NCBI GenBank assembly: GCA_013365325.1
Contig: JABVXV010000100.1
Coordinates: 1 to 64,000 of the forward strand
Direction: 5' to 3'
Length of the DNA: 64,000 nucleotides
From: Dipetalonema caudispina
Lineage: Eukaryota; Nematoda; Chromadorea; Rhabditida; Onchocercidae
The translations under genes were made by a program, and so were the position numbers. Positions within the stretch are counted from its first letter, which is position 1. Every line of letters begins with the position of its first letter. The notes beneath the pieces are model-generated. The model worked only from the letters and a program-made list of their open reading frames with translations. It was not told the origin of the DNA and made no database searches. Positions 12,801 through 26,085 of the stretch are shown piece by piece.

Positions 12801-13579
12801 CCAGATAGTAAATTATATTATCTCTGGGAGATTTAATTACTTTGAACAGAGGCAGTTAACGAAAAATATAAAATGCGACAGTTTGATTCGTAGTATAAAA
12901 AAAAACCAACTAGCATCAAAATTATCAAAAATAACTTGAAATTTTTATAAATTAGCATAAGTTCAAATAAATTTGTATGTGAAAAATTAATTATCGAATA
13001 CACTTATTTTTTTCCCAACGATTTCTGAACGGACTTTTTATTTTCATCGCTTCTCGAAAAAACAAAACAAAACAAAATATTTGCAAATAAATTGAATATG
13101 CTTTATAATTTGATCTATTTGATTGCTTATTTACAAAATTTTAAGTACTACAAAGGATTTCCAAGCTCAATAAACAAACTTTTTGTGGTCAAATCTACAT
13201 TTCCTAATTATTTTTTATGTTAACCAATTCTTTTCAGTTCGAGAAAAATGATATGCCTAATTTTCAAATTCCATAAAAAGTTTAAGTTAAATTTTTAAGA
13301 AATTATCTAAATAAGTATTAGAACTAATCAATAATTCCATTTTTCAACATTATAATACTTGTAAGTCTATATGTAATAGTAAGCGTTTCGTGTTATTTTA
13401 AAAATCAATGAATAAAATATGAAATACCATCGGACAGAACGTGGGCCATAATTAGTGTAAAAATTTGCCGATAAACTGAATACTGAATTTTCTTGAGCAG
13501 ATAATTTGAATAATTTTTTATGAATGAATATTAACTCTGTTAAGGTACTTTCTGGCTTTGCAACTATTGCCAATTCCAT
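9803..13579 (-). CDS. Divergent BTB/POZ (MATH-BTB-like) protein
   Basis: Seven exons: 13428-13579, 12379-12494, 12013-12277, 11706-11853, 11003-11158, about 10454-10572, and 9803-10016, about 389 residues. Phases agree (TG|G, G|AA, CC|T, then phase 0). The donor of exon 6 is ambiguous: a gtacat at 10467 would end in the wrong phase, whereas gttcat at 10453 fits. Exons 4-6 read like a BTB fold: FTIRTKDGTIETVRYLLYL resembles the first strand plus the 'hkhlL' element, then VQQMIDYALKGSFD like the 'L.Y.YTG' element, and RYLTLSAHHRLHELC like the following helices. The N-terminal part (SVRWTICFSS, then PPRGKYKIF) is weakly MATH-like. In nematodes such proteins are often Cullin-3 substrate adaptors; that role is inference. 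The start at 13579 is the first ATG of the open exon and could be preceded by more exons. Confidence 0.6.
10236..10417. repeat. 91-bp tandem duplication in an intron
   Basis: The stretch starting aacataccaattcaattaag at 10236 recurs from 10327. Both copies end in the same acatataatttaataatg...ttgattg block, with small differences in the A-runs. It lies in the last intron of the BTB-like gene. Confidence 0.9.
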
Positions 13580-14947
13580 TTTCGAATATGGCAAAATTTT
13601 CGATGATTTACGAAATAAGCCTTTCTTTCATTAATCTGAATTAGTCAACTGTATTATAGGGAAACTCAAAATTTAGGGTTATAATTAATCACTCCGAAAA
13701 CTTTCACTGTATTAGTTCAGTAAAAACTTGGAAATTTGAGACCAAGAAAAACTTAAAACTATAAAAATTTGGAAATTTGAGACCAAAAAAAAAAACTTAA
13801 AACTATAAAAACTTAGAAATCTGAGACCAAAAGAAACTTAAAACTACAAATCTACAATTATCTATAATAAAATTTCTTTATAATCGTTAGCTGCAATTAT
13901 TACTTAAAGAATAGGTGGACGTGAACTTACAAGAAATTTACTCGTAACTTCCGAAATATCAGAATGATAAATTTGGGATAGCTCCGTTAACCGTACGGAA
14001 TTAAACACATAAAAAGAATGGTTGATTGTAGCATCGGAAATAGTATTTGAATATTTTTAAATATTATTCTCTATGCAAATGAGTAACCATCTTTCAATAG
14101 AGAGGAAAAAAAAACTGTCCCACCAATAAATTATCACATAAATTTTTTTGAGGCCTATTGAAATAAATGAAGAAACCAATAAACGTTAAGCTAATCATAT
14201 AATAGAGAAGAAACTAAATTCATAGGTGAAATGATTTTATACGTTAAAAAAAAAAAACTAACGTTGAATGATACGGAATACATAGAAGAACCGAATGAAC
14301 AAAAATCAGATGAAAATTTATTTTTAACCAATTATGTATTTTTTCATCGCATATCCCAAATATCATAAGAAATCAGTGAAATAAACTTTTAATGTAAATG
14401 ATTTTTCTTTTGCAAAGAAGAATTATTTATTCAAAGATATATGCAAAAGTATATGACATCTACAAGAAATTCACACATCCAATCAATTAATATTTTGTAA
14501 TAAATTTATAACTTTTCAGAAAAATTAAATTGTTTTAAAATTCTAAAATAACAAAAAAAAAAAATTAGTAGCTAATTTTAATATTATCGGAATATGTATG
14601 GAAGATTGCAACAAGTCGAAATTTCAATGTTTATTGGTAGGAGAGAAAATTATTGATGGATCAATAAATGAGTTTTTTGGGGAAACGGATTAAACGACTG
14701 ATCTGGCAAAAATGATATTCGGCCGTATTCATTCGGTTATGAAACCAAAGCATATGGGAACTTTATCAGTTGTTGCATCGGTTATTATAAACCACAAAAT
14801 CAATGGCACGGTTAAACCATAAAATGATAGGAATAAACCTAAGTTTTGAAGAGAAAAAAATAAATACATGTACAAAATTTTAACAAAAAAGTAATGACAC
14901 TTAATGGGGAAAATTATCGAAATTTATGAAAAAAAGGCTATAAATTT
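13580..14947. other. Intergenic between BTB-like gene and cathepsin F
   Basis: AT-rich sequence holding a 3-copy minisatellite at 13726-13850. No coding signal is seen. Confidence 0.5.
13726..13850. repeat. Three-copy minisatellite, about 41-44 bp unit
   Basis: The block ...gaaatttgagacca...aacttaaaactataaaaa is repeated three times in direct orientation with variable A-runs. Confidence 0.85.
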
Positions 14948-17900
14948 TCATAGAACAATAGCGGTTGTAGCCATTTCTTTAACACCACAAACATTTTTCC
15001 CCCGATATAATCGATAATATCCGTTTTCACCCCATTTTGTACCCCAGCTATTCTTAATAATCCAATATGGCTTATTTCCTTCTTCACCATAACCAACAAT
15101 TAGAACACCATGATTTAAATGCAGCGGTGGACAGAATATTTTCCATGGATGTGAAATTCCGTGTCGATAGAACTGTAGTGGACTAGCATTCACACCTGTA
15201 ATACAAATTTATTATTAAATTTAAATAGTTTAATTTTTTTAATTAGCTCAAGTTTTTGGATTTTTATTTGGAAAATTCTATTTCAAGAATTTTATCCATT
15301 CTAATGCTTCATTTGTCAATTTTCTCATCCATCTAAATCAAAAAGTCAAATAATGCATAGAGATAAACATCTTTATCACCGTTTCCGTGGGAGATGATAA
15401 AAATAAATTAGACATTACAATATTTTGTGATTAACATATTAGTATGCAACTGTCAACTTTGCCATAGAAGTTCGAGGTCCACATTGATGAAGCTATCGGG
15501 AATTCTCACTGCATGCAAGATGTACTAACAATCTAATATTGCTCAGGTTACTAAAGTTCAAATGATAAGTTCACTTATTTCTAAACTATGCCTAAACATG
15601 TTAAATCTATTGGATGATATTCCAGTAAGTTGAACCAATTAATGCTAAATCTTTGAAAATTCTCAGTGCATACTTCAGGCTTGGCAAATATGAGAAAAGT
15701 ATTAAGTGAAATAAATCAAAAAAAGGAATCAATGGATAGAAAAGATTTTCAATTATTCAACATCCTTTGTTGACTCACAAAACGATTATTCAATCATAAA
15801 AACAGAAAAACCAATGGTTTGTAAAGAACTGCAAACTTTTTAATTTTTCCGACGCATTTTCTCTTTGCATTTATCAGTTTTGAAATTGCAAAATTACAAT
15901 CATAATTACCAGTTTTTGATTACTATTATAATAGATTGATTATATAATTAATGCTTACGTTATCATACTTTTTTCAGTTGCATCATTTTCGCAGCAATGC
16001 AAAATAATTTCTCCCAAAATTATCCCATTGTATCAATTACCTCTCTTTATTACCTTTTATACTTCATATTACCAAACATTATCAACTAAATCTATGATAT
16101 TATTATTATCATCACCAATGGTACTCGTATTACAATTATCAATGTCATTAACATTATCACTATAAGCAATGCAAAAACAACAATTCGCTAATCATCTTAG
16201 CTAGATAGATATAGACAAAAGCAAGATTTTATAACGAATCATATTAATCATACGAGTAAGAAATGTTAAGCTAAATTAATTACTATATCAGCCAAGCATA
16301 ATAAGCCAAGTGAACGGATCACTTATATATCAATTATGAAGACATCAACTATGAGTCCTATTAATTATCCAATGGAACAATTTGTAATTGAATATTTCAT
16401 CCAAACGTAATACCTTCTTAATTCTATATATGGTATGTGCATATATTTTTTTTAATTACTCTTTAATTGCTCTAATTTTTTTATTTTACACTGATAAATG
16501 GACAAAAATAAAAAGTAAAGTGAAAGGTACATAGTAGGTAAAGCTGCAGGTAAAAAAGACCAAAAAATACCTGTAAGAAAACTACAGGAAAAGATCAAAG
16601 GGTAAATGCAAGTAAAAGTGCAGATAAAAAGAATAAAAAGTACATACGTAGACAAAAGCTGATTACGGGATGTGATTGAACAGGTTGATTTAATTAGAAT
16701 GAAGATGATCAGCACTTTGAATAGGATCAGAGAGATTTATGGGTACTGTTTTAATTTAATGAATAAAAGAAAAAAAGAAAGCCAAAAAGAAAAGGAATCC
16801 TATGAAAATAAGTTAGTTTATAGCTCAATGACAACAATCCAATATCTTCTTCTATATAAATCAAATAAAATTCATCATTAATATGAATTTTGTTTATATT
16901 TTATTTACTTATTTATTTTTACATATTTCTAACACATGCAAATCTTTATTTCTTCATTTATATGTACATTTTTATAAATTTAAGGTGAGTGTAAGATAAA
17001 ATATATTTGAAAAAAAAAAGAAAATTTTGCAGTCAACAAAAGAAAAAAGATCATAATTTAAATAAACTTAAAATAATTAATGCAAATACAGCATACTCTT
17101 TTCTACAATTATGAATTTTTGTACTAATTAAATTCTTCTCCAAATATAATCGTGTTTATTGTAACGAATAAAAAACATTAATCAAGTTATTTAAATTATT
17201 GCATTTAATTATTAATGATCCCGATTTTCCGGTTTGCATCACGTATCGAAGTAATGTCACCTAAAGTTATTGGAAATTTCCCACATTAAAGTGTGTTTTT
17301 TTCCGGCATAATTTTTATAAATTTTTCCAGTTGTCCCGTTTAACTTGTTCCCAGGAATAGTTATACTTTTTTCTTCCTATCATTCTCTATCATTTATGAG
17401 GGCAAAAAAAGACAGGAAAGAATCTCAGTAATACTGGAACAAATGAAGACTTGAATTACATAATTATAAAATTTATGATATATTATTGTTGTAGTTACAT
17501 ACTACACGATTACAAATTATAAGATTCAGCTAGTTTCAAATGAAAGATAAGAAATTATAAGTTATACATTTCAAATAATTTCAAACGAAAGAGAGATTGG
17601 AAATTGTGAATTGCAAGATTCGAACGGATTTGACAAAAATTTAAAGATTTTAAATTATGCGATTCAACCGATTTCACATGAAGGATTGAAATGAAAAATT
17701 ATAAAAATGAAAAATTTTGGACATAATGTATTCTCTAAAATTACAAGTTCTACGATTGAAATTGTAATAGTATGAAGAAGATTTCTATTATCTAAAATTT
17801 ACAGTATTTTTTTCTAAAAAAGGAAGAGATCCCTATAGATTTGTCAAATTGTCTGCAGCATTTGATAGACAAATATTCTGTGACAAAATAAATTTTTGTT

Positions 17901-18126
17901 TTTCCCCTTTATGACACTTGAACAGACGCGAGAATTCGTTCATATTGATGTATTACAATGACAAATAAATGCTATCTTAGACGGGTTATTAACTAAAAAT
18001 TGGCATTGAAAGTTTTTTAAGAGCTTAAATCTCCAACGATAAAAAATTTTCACTTCATTAGTTACAGATTAATTAGTTGAAACAAATTCTTAGGGATTTT
18101 AAATTAAACTTCTCATAGCAGATAAC

Positions 18127-18163
<37 letters not shown>

Positions 18164-20544
18164 TTAACATGAAAGATATTAACGATGAGAATGAGATAAA
18201 CACTGATAAATGCTACGGCGATAGGAACACTATTGAAAAGTATAGTTTTAACTATAATTCATGAAGGAATTAATTAATGGAGTGAAAATATTTCATTCAC
18301 CATTATATGAGGATAAATTAAAAACACAAATGAATTTTACATCATTGTAAAAAAAATTTGAAGTTAGGTAATTTTCATCTTCCTATACTTAGCAATATGT
18401 CTTGTAAAATTGCAATTTCACAGATTTATGATGTTTTCGACTCAATTTAAGTAAAGTGATTAGAAATCCAGTAAATTGATTTACAATCCTCTAATTGCAG
18501 TATTATTCAATAAACAGATTTCGATTCATTATTAAATTGTAATATTATCACACGGTAACTTTTTTTTCTCAATGTCCCGAAGGTAGATTTGAAAACTTGG
18601 CAGGAAAAAAATTAAGACGATTAACTCAAAATAATTAATTGATTATGAAGTCCAATATTTATCTTATTGTGTTAATTTTTGGAGCTATCTAATTTATTCC
18701 AAAACAGCACGTTTCTAATATCTGTGTATGCTTTGGAAATACATTGCATTTTATAAAATGATATGTTGAAAACATTTTAAAATTAGATTCAAGTGTAATT
18801 ATCAAAATTTTTGTTTCATTAATTCTTGAAAAGCATACCAATTGAGATGGGACCTTTCGTAGCAAGCCATGCTGCAATTTTAAGCTCATCATCTGGTAGT
18901 TGCAAGGAATCGTTAATGTAAACTGCAATATCTTTTCGTACTAAATGACACTTTTCACCACGACCATCATAAGGATAATCTTTTTCTGATTCCAATCCAC
19001 CCATTCGAATTATTTCCCTGCAGCATACTTATTGTTCCACATCTTCTATCATCGAAAATTGAATTAGTAAACCAAAATTACAAAGCGAATGGAATTCAAT
19101 AATTATTAATTCCATTTTCGATTGTTCAAATTTACATTCTCAGTAATATATGCTGGAAAAAATAAGAAAAGCTTAATATCATAAATTAAAAAGATTAACT
19201 ATCATACTTGTAAGCGTTCAGTGGTAGGCCACCCCTGCATCCTTGATCAATAATATCACAATCTACCAGTTCTTGCTCCGATAGCGAAATCAGTTTACCT
19301 TTCTTAATTGCCCAGGCACCTTCGATATTTCCTGTCACCGAAAATGCCCAACAACTACCACAAGCACCTAAAAAAAGGTCACAAGTAGCAAACAAAAAGC
19401 ACACAAAACTTATTGGAAAGATTTTAATTGCATTACTAACATTACTAACCAATCACTAAACTTGTATTTAACTAATCACTTTACTTACTTCCTTTCCACT
19501 CACTAACCCAATAAAAAGAAACTCAAATTTCGTTTAACAAAGAATGATTTAATTTGAGACATATGCATAGTATGCTACACTTCAATAAGTTAAAATATAG
19601 TAGAAAATCTTTTTTTCTGTCCTTTTTTCCGAAAGCTTCTTCCATTTTCGCTATATTCTTTTGTTTCTGTAGAAATAATCATCTGAATGCTCTCATTTCA
19701 TTTCACTAACTATTTCTAATTTGTTCCAATTAATTTTACCAATTATTTTGATCTATTTTATTAACTCACCCTGATTTTTGACCTCTGTTACCACACCTTT
19801 ATCACGCCAATCAAACGATTTAGGTATTTCAGTATTATTGATACCATATTCTGCTAAATCTACCAAATGCTTCTTATTTTCATCCAACGGCCATTTGTAC
19901 GGTAACATAATCTGTTAAAATATGATATTTCATTACAGGTGATATTAATTAATAAATTTAATTATTTATGATGATAACAATCACATAATCAATTTTGCAT
20001 AAATCAAAGTGAAAATGATTATTAATAAAACTTGTTCATATTTTAAATCTTATGAAGAAAAAAGAAAGTAGCGAAAACAAAAAAAAAAGAAAAACAACCT
20101 TCCTGAATTCTTCTTGGGTCATATCACTGTAAGGTGTTTCACCATAAATTGCTGTACCTTGTTCATTCTTTTGCCATAATTTTGCTAAGCGTAAATTTCG
20201 CTTATAAATTCGAAATCTCTTCAATAATTCCTTCTTGCTATGATATTTACGATTGTGTCTGAGAAACATAAAACAATGATATACATTTTTTTAATGCAAA
20301 TATAAATTTACCCTAAATTTACCTCTCAAATTCAATTCTGCCAGCAAAAATTGTAAATAGCATCTTTAAAATTTAAGTAAACTTTCTATTTGGCAAACCT
20401 TACGTGAAACTTCACTTATATTTCGAAGTTTCAATGTTTCAAAGTTACTGACGTAGAAAACATCCTTTGAATTAAGTATCCTTTCTATTCGGGAAACCTT
20501 ATGCAAACCATAGCCATACTATAAAGTTTCAAATTTGCTGTTTT

Positions 20545-20575
<31 letters not shown>

Positions 20576-22968
20576 GGAAGGAATGACAAAATCTCACTCT
20601 TGGATGAAATTTCCAAACAAATTCCATGAGGTAAAGTCTTTTTCCATAATAGTTTGTGTAGGCTCGTAATACCGATGGCCAACTTTGATGGCTAATTTAT
20701 CCATGTTATTGCGAAGTCGATGTCCTTCGGTAACAATTTTTGGTCTAAAATTTATTTCAAGTTTTTAATTAGTTAACAAAATTTTTTCTTTGCTACGATG
20801 AAAGAAAACAACTCTTCAATTCAATTTTGCATTGAATAACGGAATCAATTAATTCTCATTTATAAACCTCGAAGTTAACTGTTAATCTTATGTAAACCTC
20901 ATTCATATATTCAAATGTATTTGTTTTCTAGAACTTCTTCCTATCTTCACTATTTTTAAGAGTTGTTATTTCTAAAGTGAGAGAAACTAATAAAAAATTG
21001 TAAACAAAAAGCTCCATAAGCATACTCTATCTGACGCTCAGAATTAGCCAAGTGTTCCTTATCACATCTAATATTTGTAATATTTTCAATATTCTCCCAT
21101 GTTCTTTGATATATATCAAATCTGCAAACCTGTAAAAAAAGAAAAATAATAAGATTTCTTAAAAAAATTATGAAGTATTTTCTTTTCTGTATAAAAAAAA
21201 ATTCCGGAATCCCTTTGAGAATTCTTACAACTGAAAGACAGAAATTAAACTGATCTATATATGTCATTTTATCCTAATTGATTTAGGCCACAAAACATTT
21301 TTCTACTGTTGTATTAAGGTGGGAACAAATTTTGTCGGCTTAATTAAAACTCTTAACATATTATCGCACAACAGTCTAACCAGCCCGATAGAATAATTAA
21401 ACAGAAATCTCTTCTGGGTGATCAATTCTTGTTAAATCTAATTTGATATCATAACCTGTTATTACTTTGGTCACTTATCGTACTACTTAAATAATAAGTA
21501 ATCTATTATCATAATAAAGAAGATATGCAAATTGAATACTCACTTGTCGTTCATAATTTGCAGTTTCTTTGCAACCAGCACTTCGTATATCATTATGAGA
21601 AACTGACTGGAATTTCAAAATTTTTTTTCTAACGAAAGAATGCATAAAAGATAATCAAAATTATTTTATGAAATGATAATTTAAAAAAAAAACCTCCGTC
21701 AAAAATTATTAAAAATTTTTTAAAAATTAGCCCACAAAATATTTCACCAATTCTTTCGGAGAATCAAATTATTTTATAGAGATGAATCTTTTTATCCTCT
21801 TCCTTTTTTCTTATTCTATTAATGATATCCATAAATTTTGAATTCAAAAAAAAAAATAAGTAATCATGTAGGGATCTTTTTTCTTCTTTCCTAATGCAGC
21901 ATCTCCTTTTACAAAATTAAATTTAATTTTGAATTTAATTATTTCTCATACAAAAGCACTAATGGAAAGGAAGAAGAAAACAGCATTTAAATCTTAAAGA
22001 TCAATCAATATTTGAGAAGCTTTTCCCTTTCCAAAAAAAAAAAAAAAAAGAAAAAAAACAAAAAGAAAAGAATAAAAAGAAATATTATAAAATTTGCTAA
22101 CATTTTTGGTACAATTTGATTGTGCCATAAGAACATCAAGGACATATTTGACACCAACTACTACTTGTGACGTTATACGTAAAACTTTCACGGGTATCCA
22201 ATGATATGCGTCATTTGATGCTTCATTCATTTCCATTGCAGCACGCCATAACATATCCTACATAAACCAAGAGGATATGAAGAAGAAATAAATAAATATC
22301 TTTAATTTAAATAGGAATAATCATCAAAAAAAGGAAAATAAAAAAGTCAATGAATGAATGATTTATTTTTAATGAAATGCCGACATGCATTATGCAAATA
22401 TCACGCATAATGCATTGATTGCATTTGCATGATTGTGAAGTTTTAAAAAAATATATATATATTATAGAAAGTTTTAACAATTTTCCTTTCTTTTCCTGAT
22501 AACTGACATTATCATTTACGGAAATAAGTGATAAGATAAACTGATACATATTAGATGACAGGGTATATTGCAATAGTGAAATTTTTAACTGAAAGAAGTA
22601 AACAATGGCACCAAATAAAATTATTTTATCTAATTCATCAATTAAAGGAAATATTAGAGGTTAAAAAGTTGAAAATTTATGAAGTACCACATAACATGAA
22701 AAGTATCCTCTTAGTTTACTTAAAGTTTTGACAAATTCCATGTAAAAATGCCTTACAATAATAATAATACCTCAAATTCCGTATTGTCAATTTGTTCCAC
22801 GTCATGTTTGCCACCAAATAAGAATGAATGCCGAACATTTTTCACCTGTTCGACCGGTATTTCTTGATTTTTATTAATATCAAGTTCTTCGGTATGATGC
22901 TTAATACTGCTTAATACTATCACAATATTTGTTAAAGCAATCACAGTTATTGTTCGAATCAATAACAT
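14948..22968 (-). CDS. Cathepsin F-like cysteine protease precursor
   Basis: Ten exons: 22771-22968, 22102-22257, 21544-21606, 21026-21129, 20598-20744, 20099-20258, 19770-19911, 19208-19367, 18839-19017 and 14948-15195, joined in consistent phase to 518 residues. A hydrophobic N-terminus ([21 protein letters not shown]) is a signal peptide. A cystatin-like domain follows with QVVVG at 97-101, typical of the long propeptide of cathepsin F. An I29-type inhibitor propeptide lies at about 210-276 ([12 protein letters not shown]...FRK). The mature papain-fold enzyme begins near [11 protein letters not shown]. The catalytic set is complete: Q323 (VKNQG), C329 ([10 protein letters not shown]), H465 ([11 protein letters not shown]) and N485 (IKNSWG). 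It should be a lysosomal or secreted endopeptidase. The C. elegans counterpart is tag-196. The last intron is 3.6 kb, far longer than the others. Confidence 0.95.
15196..18838 (-). other. 3.6-kb last intron of the cathepsin F gene
   Basis: The intron separates the exon ending GPISIG from the one carrying the catalytic His and Asn. It is AT-rich with a (TA)n tract and no convincing nested gene. Open frames at 16452-16881 are low-complexity Lys/Ile-rich sequence on both strands. Confidence 0.8.
18131..18159. repeat. (TA)n microsatellite
   Basis: Uninterrupted TA tract within the long cathepsin F intron. Confidence 0.9.
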
Positions 22969-23988
22969 TTGCAGCCTTAATAATTTTATAAATTAAAAAA
23001 ATTTTTCTCTCTGTTGATTTTAAACGAACAAACATAATAATGAATTCATAGTTTTTGAAGGGATATATTGAAAATAGAAACCATTAGAAAATGGCTTCTA
23101 TTTCAAAATGGATAGAATAAATAAAAAAAAAAAACTTAAATAAATGAGAATTTTTTTTTAGAAAAATTAATAAATTAATAATGAAGTTGAGCAAAAGTAA
23201 TAAATTATTGAGTAAAATAACAAATATAGGTTAAGAGAAGAAAAAGTATTGCAAACTTTTTTTCCTTCTCTTTTCAAACAAAAAAAAAAAAAAAAAAGTA
23301 GTGAATTAATGGATTAAGCAAGTGATAAATACACAAAAGAATAAAAAAAAAAATGATTGAAAATTAAGGAAATTAAGAAATCAACAAATAATAATTACAG
23401 AAAATTAATTATTAAAAAACAAGAAATATTATAATAAAATTATGATTTATCCGCTTTACATCTTATTTTGTATGACACTTTAAATAAAGCAAAAAAAGAA
23501 AAGGAGAGATATGTTGATTTAATTAATACTGGTAATTAACTGAAATTAATTTACAAATAACTCATTATCGCTATTAAATGATTACTGTAATATACTGATG
23601 AGATATTTTGGAAATGAACATAGGAAAATGAAAAAAAAGTGGATAAGTTGATTTAAGTGAAATGAAGCATATTAAGCTTATTTCGATTTCAGTCATTAAT
23701 TAAGCGTTAATTAATTGTTAACAGCATCTAATGGAAGAAATGGGATGAGAAAGAAAGGAAAGATATGATATTCAATAAAATGAGTAAACAAATTATATAG
23801 GTATGAGGTTAGAAGTACCAATGGGAATAGGAAGAATATAATTAGATGAAGGAAAGGAGGAAGAAAAGAAAAAAGGAATTGAAATTAAGGTTAAGGACAA
23901 ATTAATCAATCTTATTTTATGTTATTAAAACTTCGTCATACTTCAATGTTCAAAATTACTTAACTTACTGAGAAGTGAAATAAATAAG

Positions 23989-24045
23989 TGAATGAATGAA
24001 TGAATGAATGAATGAATGAATGGATGAATGGATGAATGAATGAAT
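23989..24045. repeat. (GAAT)n microsatellite
   Basis: About 14 tetranucleotide units, with two GGAT variants near the end. Confidence 0.95.
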
Positions 24046-24160
24046 TAGTTAAAATTGAAATATTGTATATATGCTGGGATGAAATGAAATGATTCAGAAA
24101 TGTGGTCGAGTAATATCGATGTGCTTTTCGATTGTTGTAAAGAAATGAATGATTGAAAAA

Positions 24161-24195
24161 GAGGAGAGAGAGAGAGAGAGAGGGTGAGAGAGGGG
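24161..24195. repeat. (GA)n tract
   Basis: Imperfect GA-rich tract within a longer purine-rich stretch reaching about 24240. Confidence 0.85.
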
Positions 24196-24938
24196 AAGAG
24201 AATGAAAGGGAAAGAAGAAGAAAAAGAAGATGGAAAGGAACGAACGGTAAAGGTTGAATTGAAAACTAGTTCATGGAGTTCAAAGGTGACAGAAAATATC
24301 ATTAGACATTAAAAAATAATGATATTCTTAGGAAATACGATTAATTCTTATTAAATAATGATTAAAATTTTCATAAATTTTAATTTTTAAATGTTCATTA
24401 CCAATTGAACTATAGAAAAAAATTGTTGCATAGGAAATGTTACATTGAAATTTTTGCTAATTGAACAGTGAAATTAAAATTTAATATGCGGTTTTATGTG
24501 CTATATTTTAGATGTTAAAAAAAGACGATAAATTTTCACTTTCAAAATAAATATCTTTAGAATATTATTTTTTTTTTTTTTTTTTTGTTGCATTTTTTGG
24601 TTTTTTCTTTCCTTTCCAATTTTACTGAATATTGGTAGGAAAGTTAATAAAAATTGTGTTGATTAGTTTTTAAATCAAAAGTTCTAAAAGGATTTTCCGT
24701 TTCAATACATTTTGATCAAAGGAAACTTTTTCCATCCGTATTCAAAGCTACTGATAAGTATTCAAGTGAAGAATTTTAATTTAACATTAGAGAAAACAAT
24801 TTAGAATCAAAGAAAAAAAATTTAGTTGTAAAGGAATAAATTTCAAAAAAGGGAATTATTTCAAGGTAAAAGGTCAGATTATTTATATGGGAAGAAATTG
24901 CTCGTTATCATTCCGACGAATAGTAATAAAGAAAGGGG

Positions 24939-24970
24939 AAGAGAGAGAGAGAGAGAGAGAGTGTGTGTGT
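24939..24970. repeat. (GA)n(GT)n compound microsatellite
   Basis: A GA run passes directly into five GT units. Confidence 0.9.
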
Positions 24971-25905
24971 AAAGAAACGAATACAAATAATGCTTCAATT
25001 TTAGCAAATTAAAGGGAATAAAGAGGAAAAGATTACACATTAAATAATATTTTAATTTTAGCAAAATTAAAGAGAATGAGGAAGAAAAGATATATGAGAA
25101 GATAGATAAAACAAGAATTATTGAACAATTAGCACATCCTGTCACCTCCGTATTCTTCCACAGTATTTCCGGTTGTAAACTTGATTTCACACAGCATAAA
25201 ACAAAGAGAAAAAGAAGCAATTACAGACAAATATTAGTAATACTTTGACGGATTCATATTATCGTTGAATATAATGACATGAAATACAAATTGTTAATCG
25301 GAATTGAATAAAGCTAATTAAATTAAACGGAATCGAATAAGGCTGATGAAATTAGGAGCGGCTGAGTAAAGTTAATTAAATTAAACAAAATCAAATAAAG
25401 TTGATCAAATGGACTAACTTAAATTTGAAATAGTGGTACTATCTCCTATCTTCTACAATGTTGCATTCAATAATTGAAGCATCATTACACTTCCAAGCAA
25501 TTTTAGAAGATTTTAATTATAATTGTTGCTCTTCAATCTCCAATTATTTACTTCAATTTATTCTTTCATTAAACTATCATTTAATTAAATTGTTAAGTCA
25601 AAATAAAATGGAACAAATTAATTGTAAGTTCTATCGATTAATTAATTATTCCAGCGATAATAAGGATAATTAGATGAATATAAATTAAGCAAATACTGCC
25701 ATGAAATGAAATTACTTATTAATGAATGAATGAATGAAAAAAAAATGTAAAAACCAAACTGAAAATTGGAAATGAAAAGGAGTAAAAGAATATCAAACAG
25801 AAAAAAAAAAAAGATATGCTATGAAAGCTTAGCAATCAACAAGCAGCAATCAATCCGTAGCAGTCGAATGAGGTTGTTGCCTGATTGTGAGAAGGAGGAA
25901 AAAGA

Positions 25906-26036
25906 GGAATGAAGGAGGAGGAGGAGAAGGAAGGAAAAGGAGGAGGAGGAGGAGGAGGAGGAGGAGGAGGAGGAGGAGGAGGAGGAGGAGGAGGAGGAGG
26001 TGGAGGGGAGGAGGAGGAGGTGGAGGGGGAGGAGGA
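25906..26036. repeat. (GGA)n polypurine tract
   Basis: About 130 bases of almost pure GGA/GGT on the plus strand, all three frames open without biological coding character (poly-Gly, poly-Arg, poly-Glu; poly-Leu/Pro on the complement). It is the most G-rich stretch in this AT-rich window and ends about 50 bases before the inverted-arm element. Confidence 0.95.
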
Positions 26037-26085
26037 GTGGAGGGAAACAAGAGGCGGGGAGTGGAAAGTGAAATTAAACGAGGAA

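Noticed and set aside
15470..15690. Possible direct repeat (aattctca.tgcat words)
   Set aside because: Only short words match; the overall similarity is not above what AT-rich sequence gives by chance.
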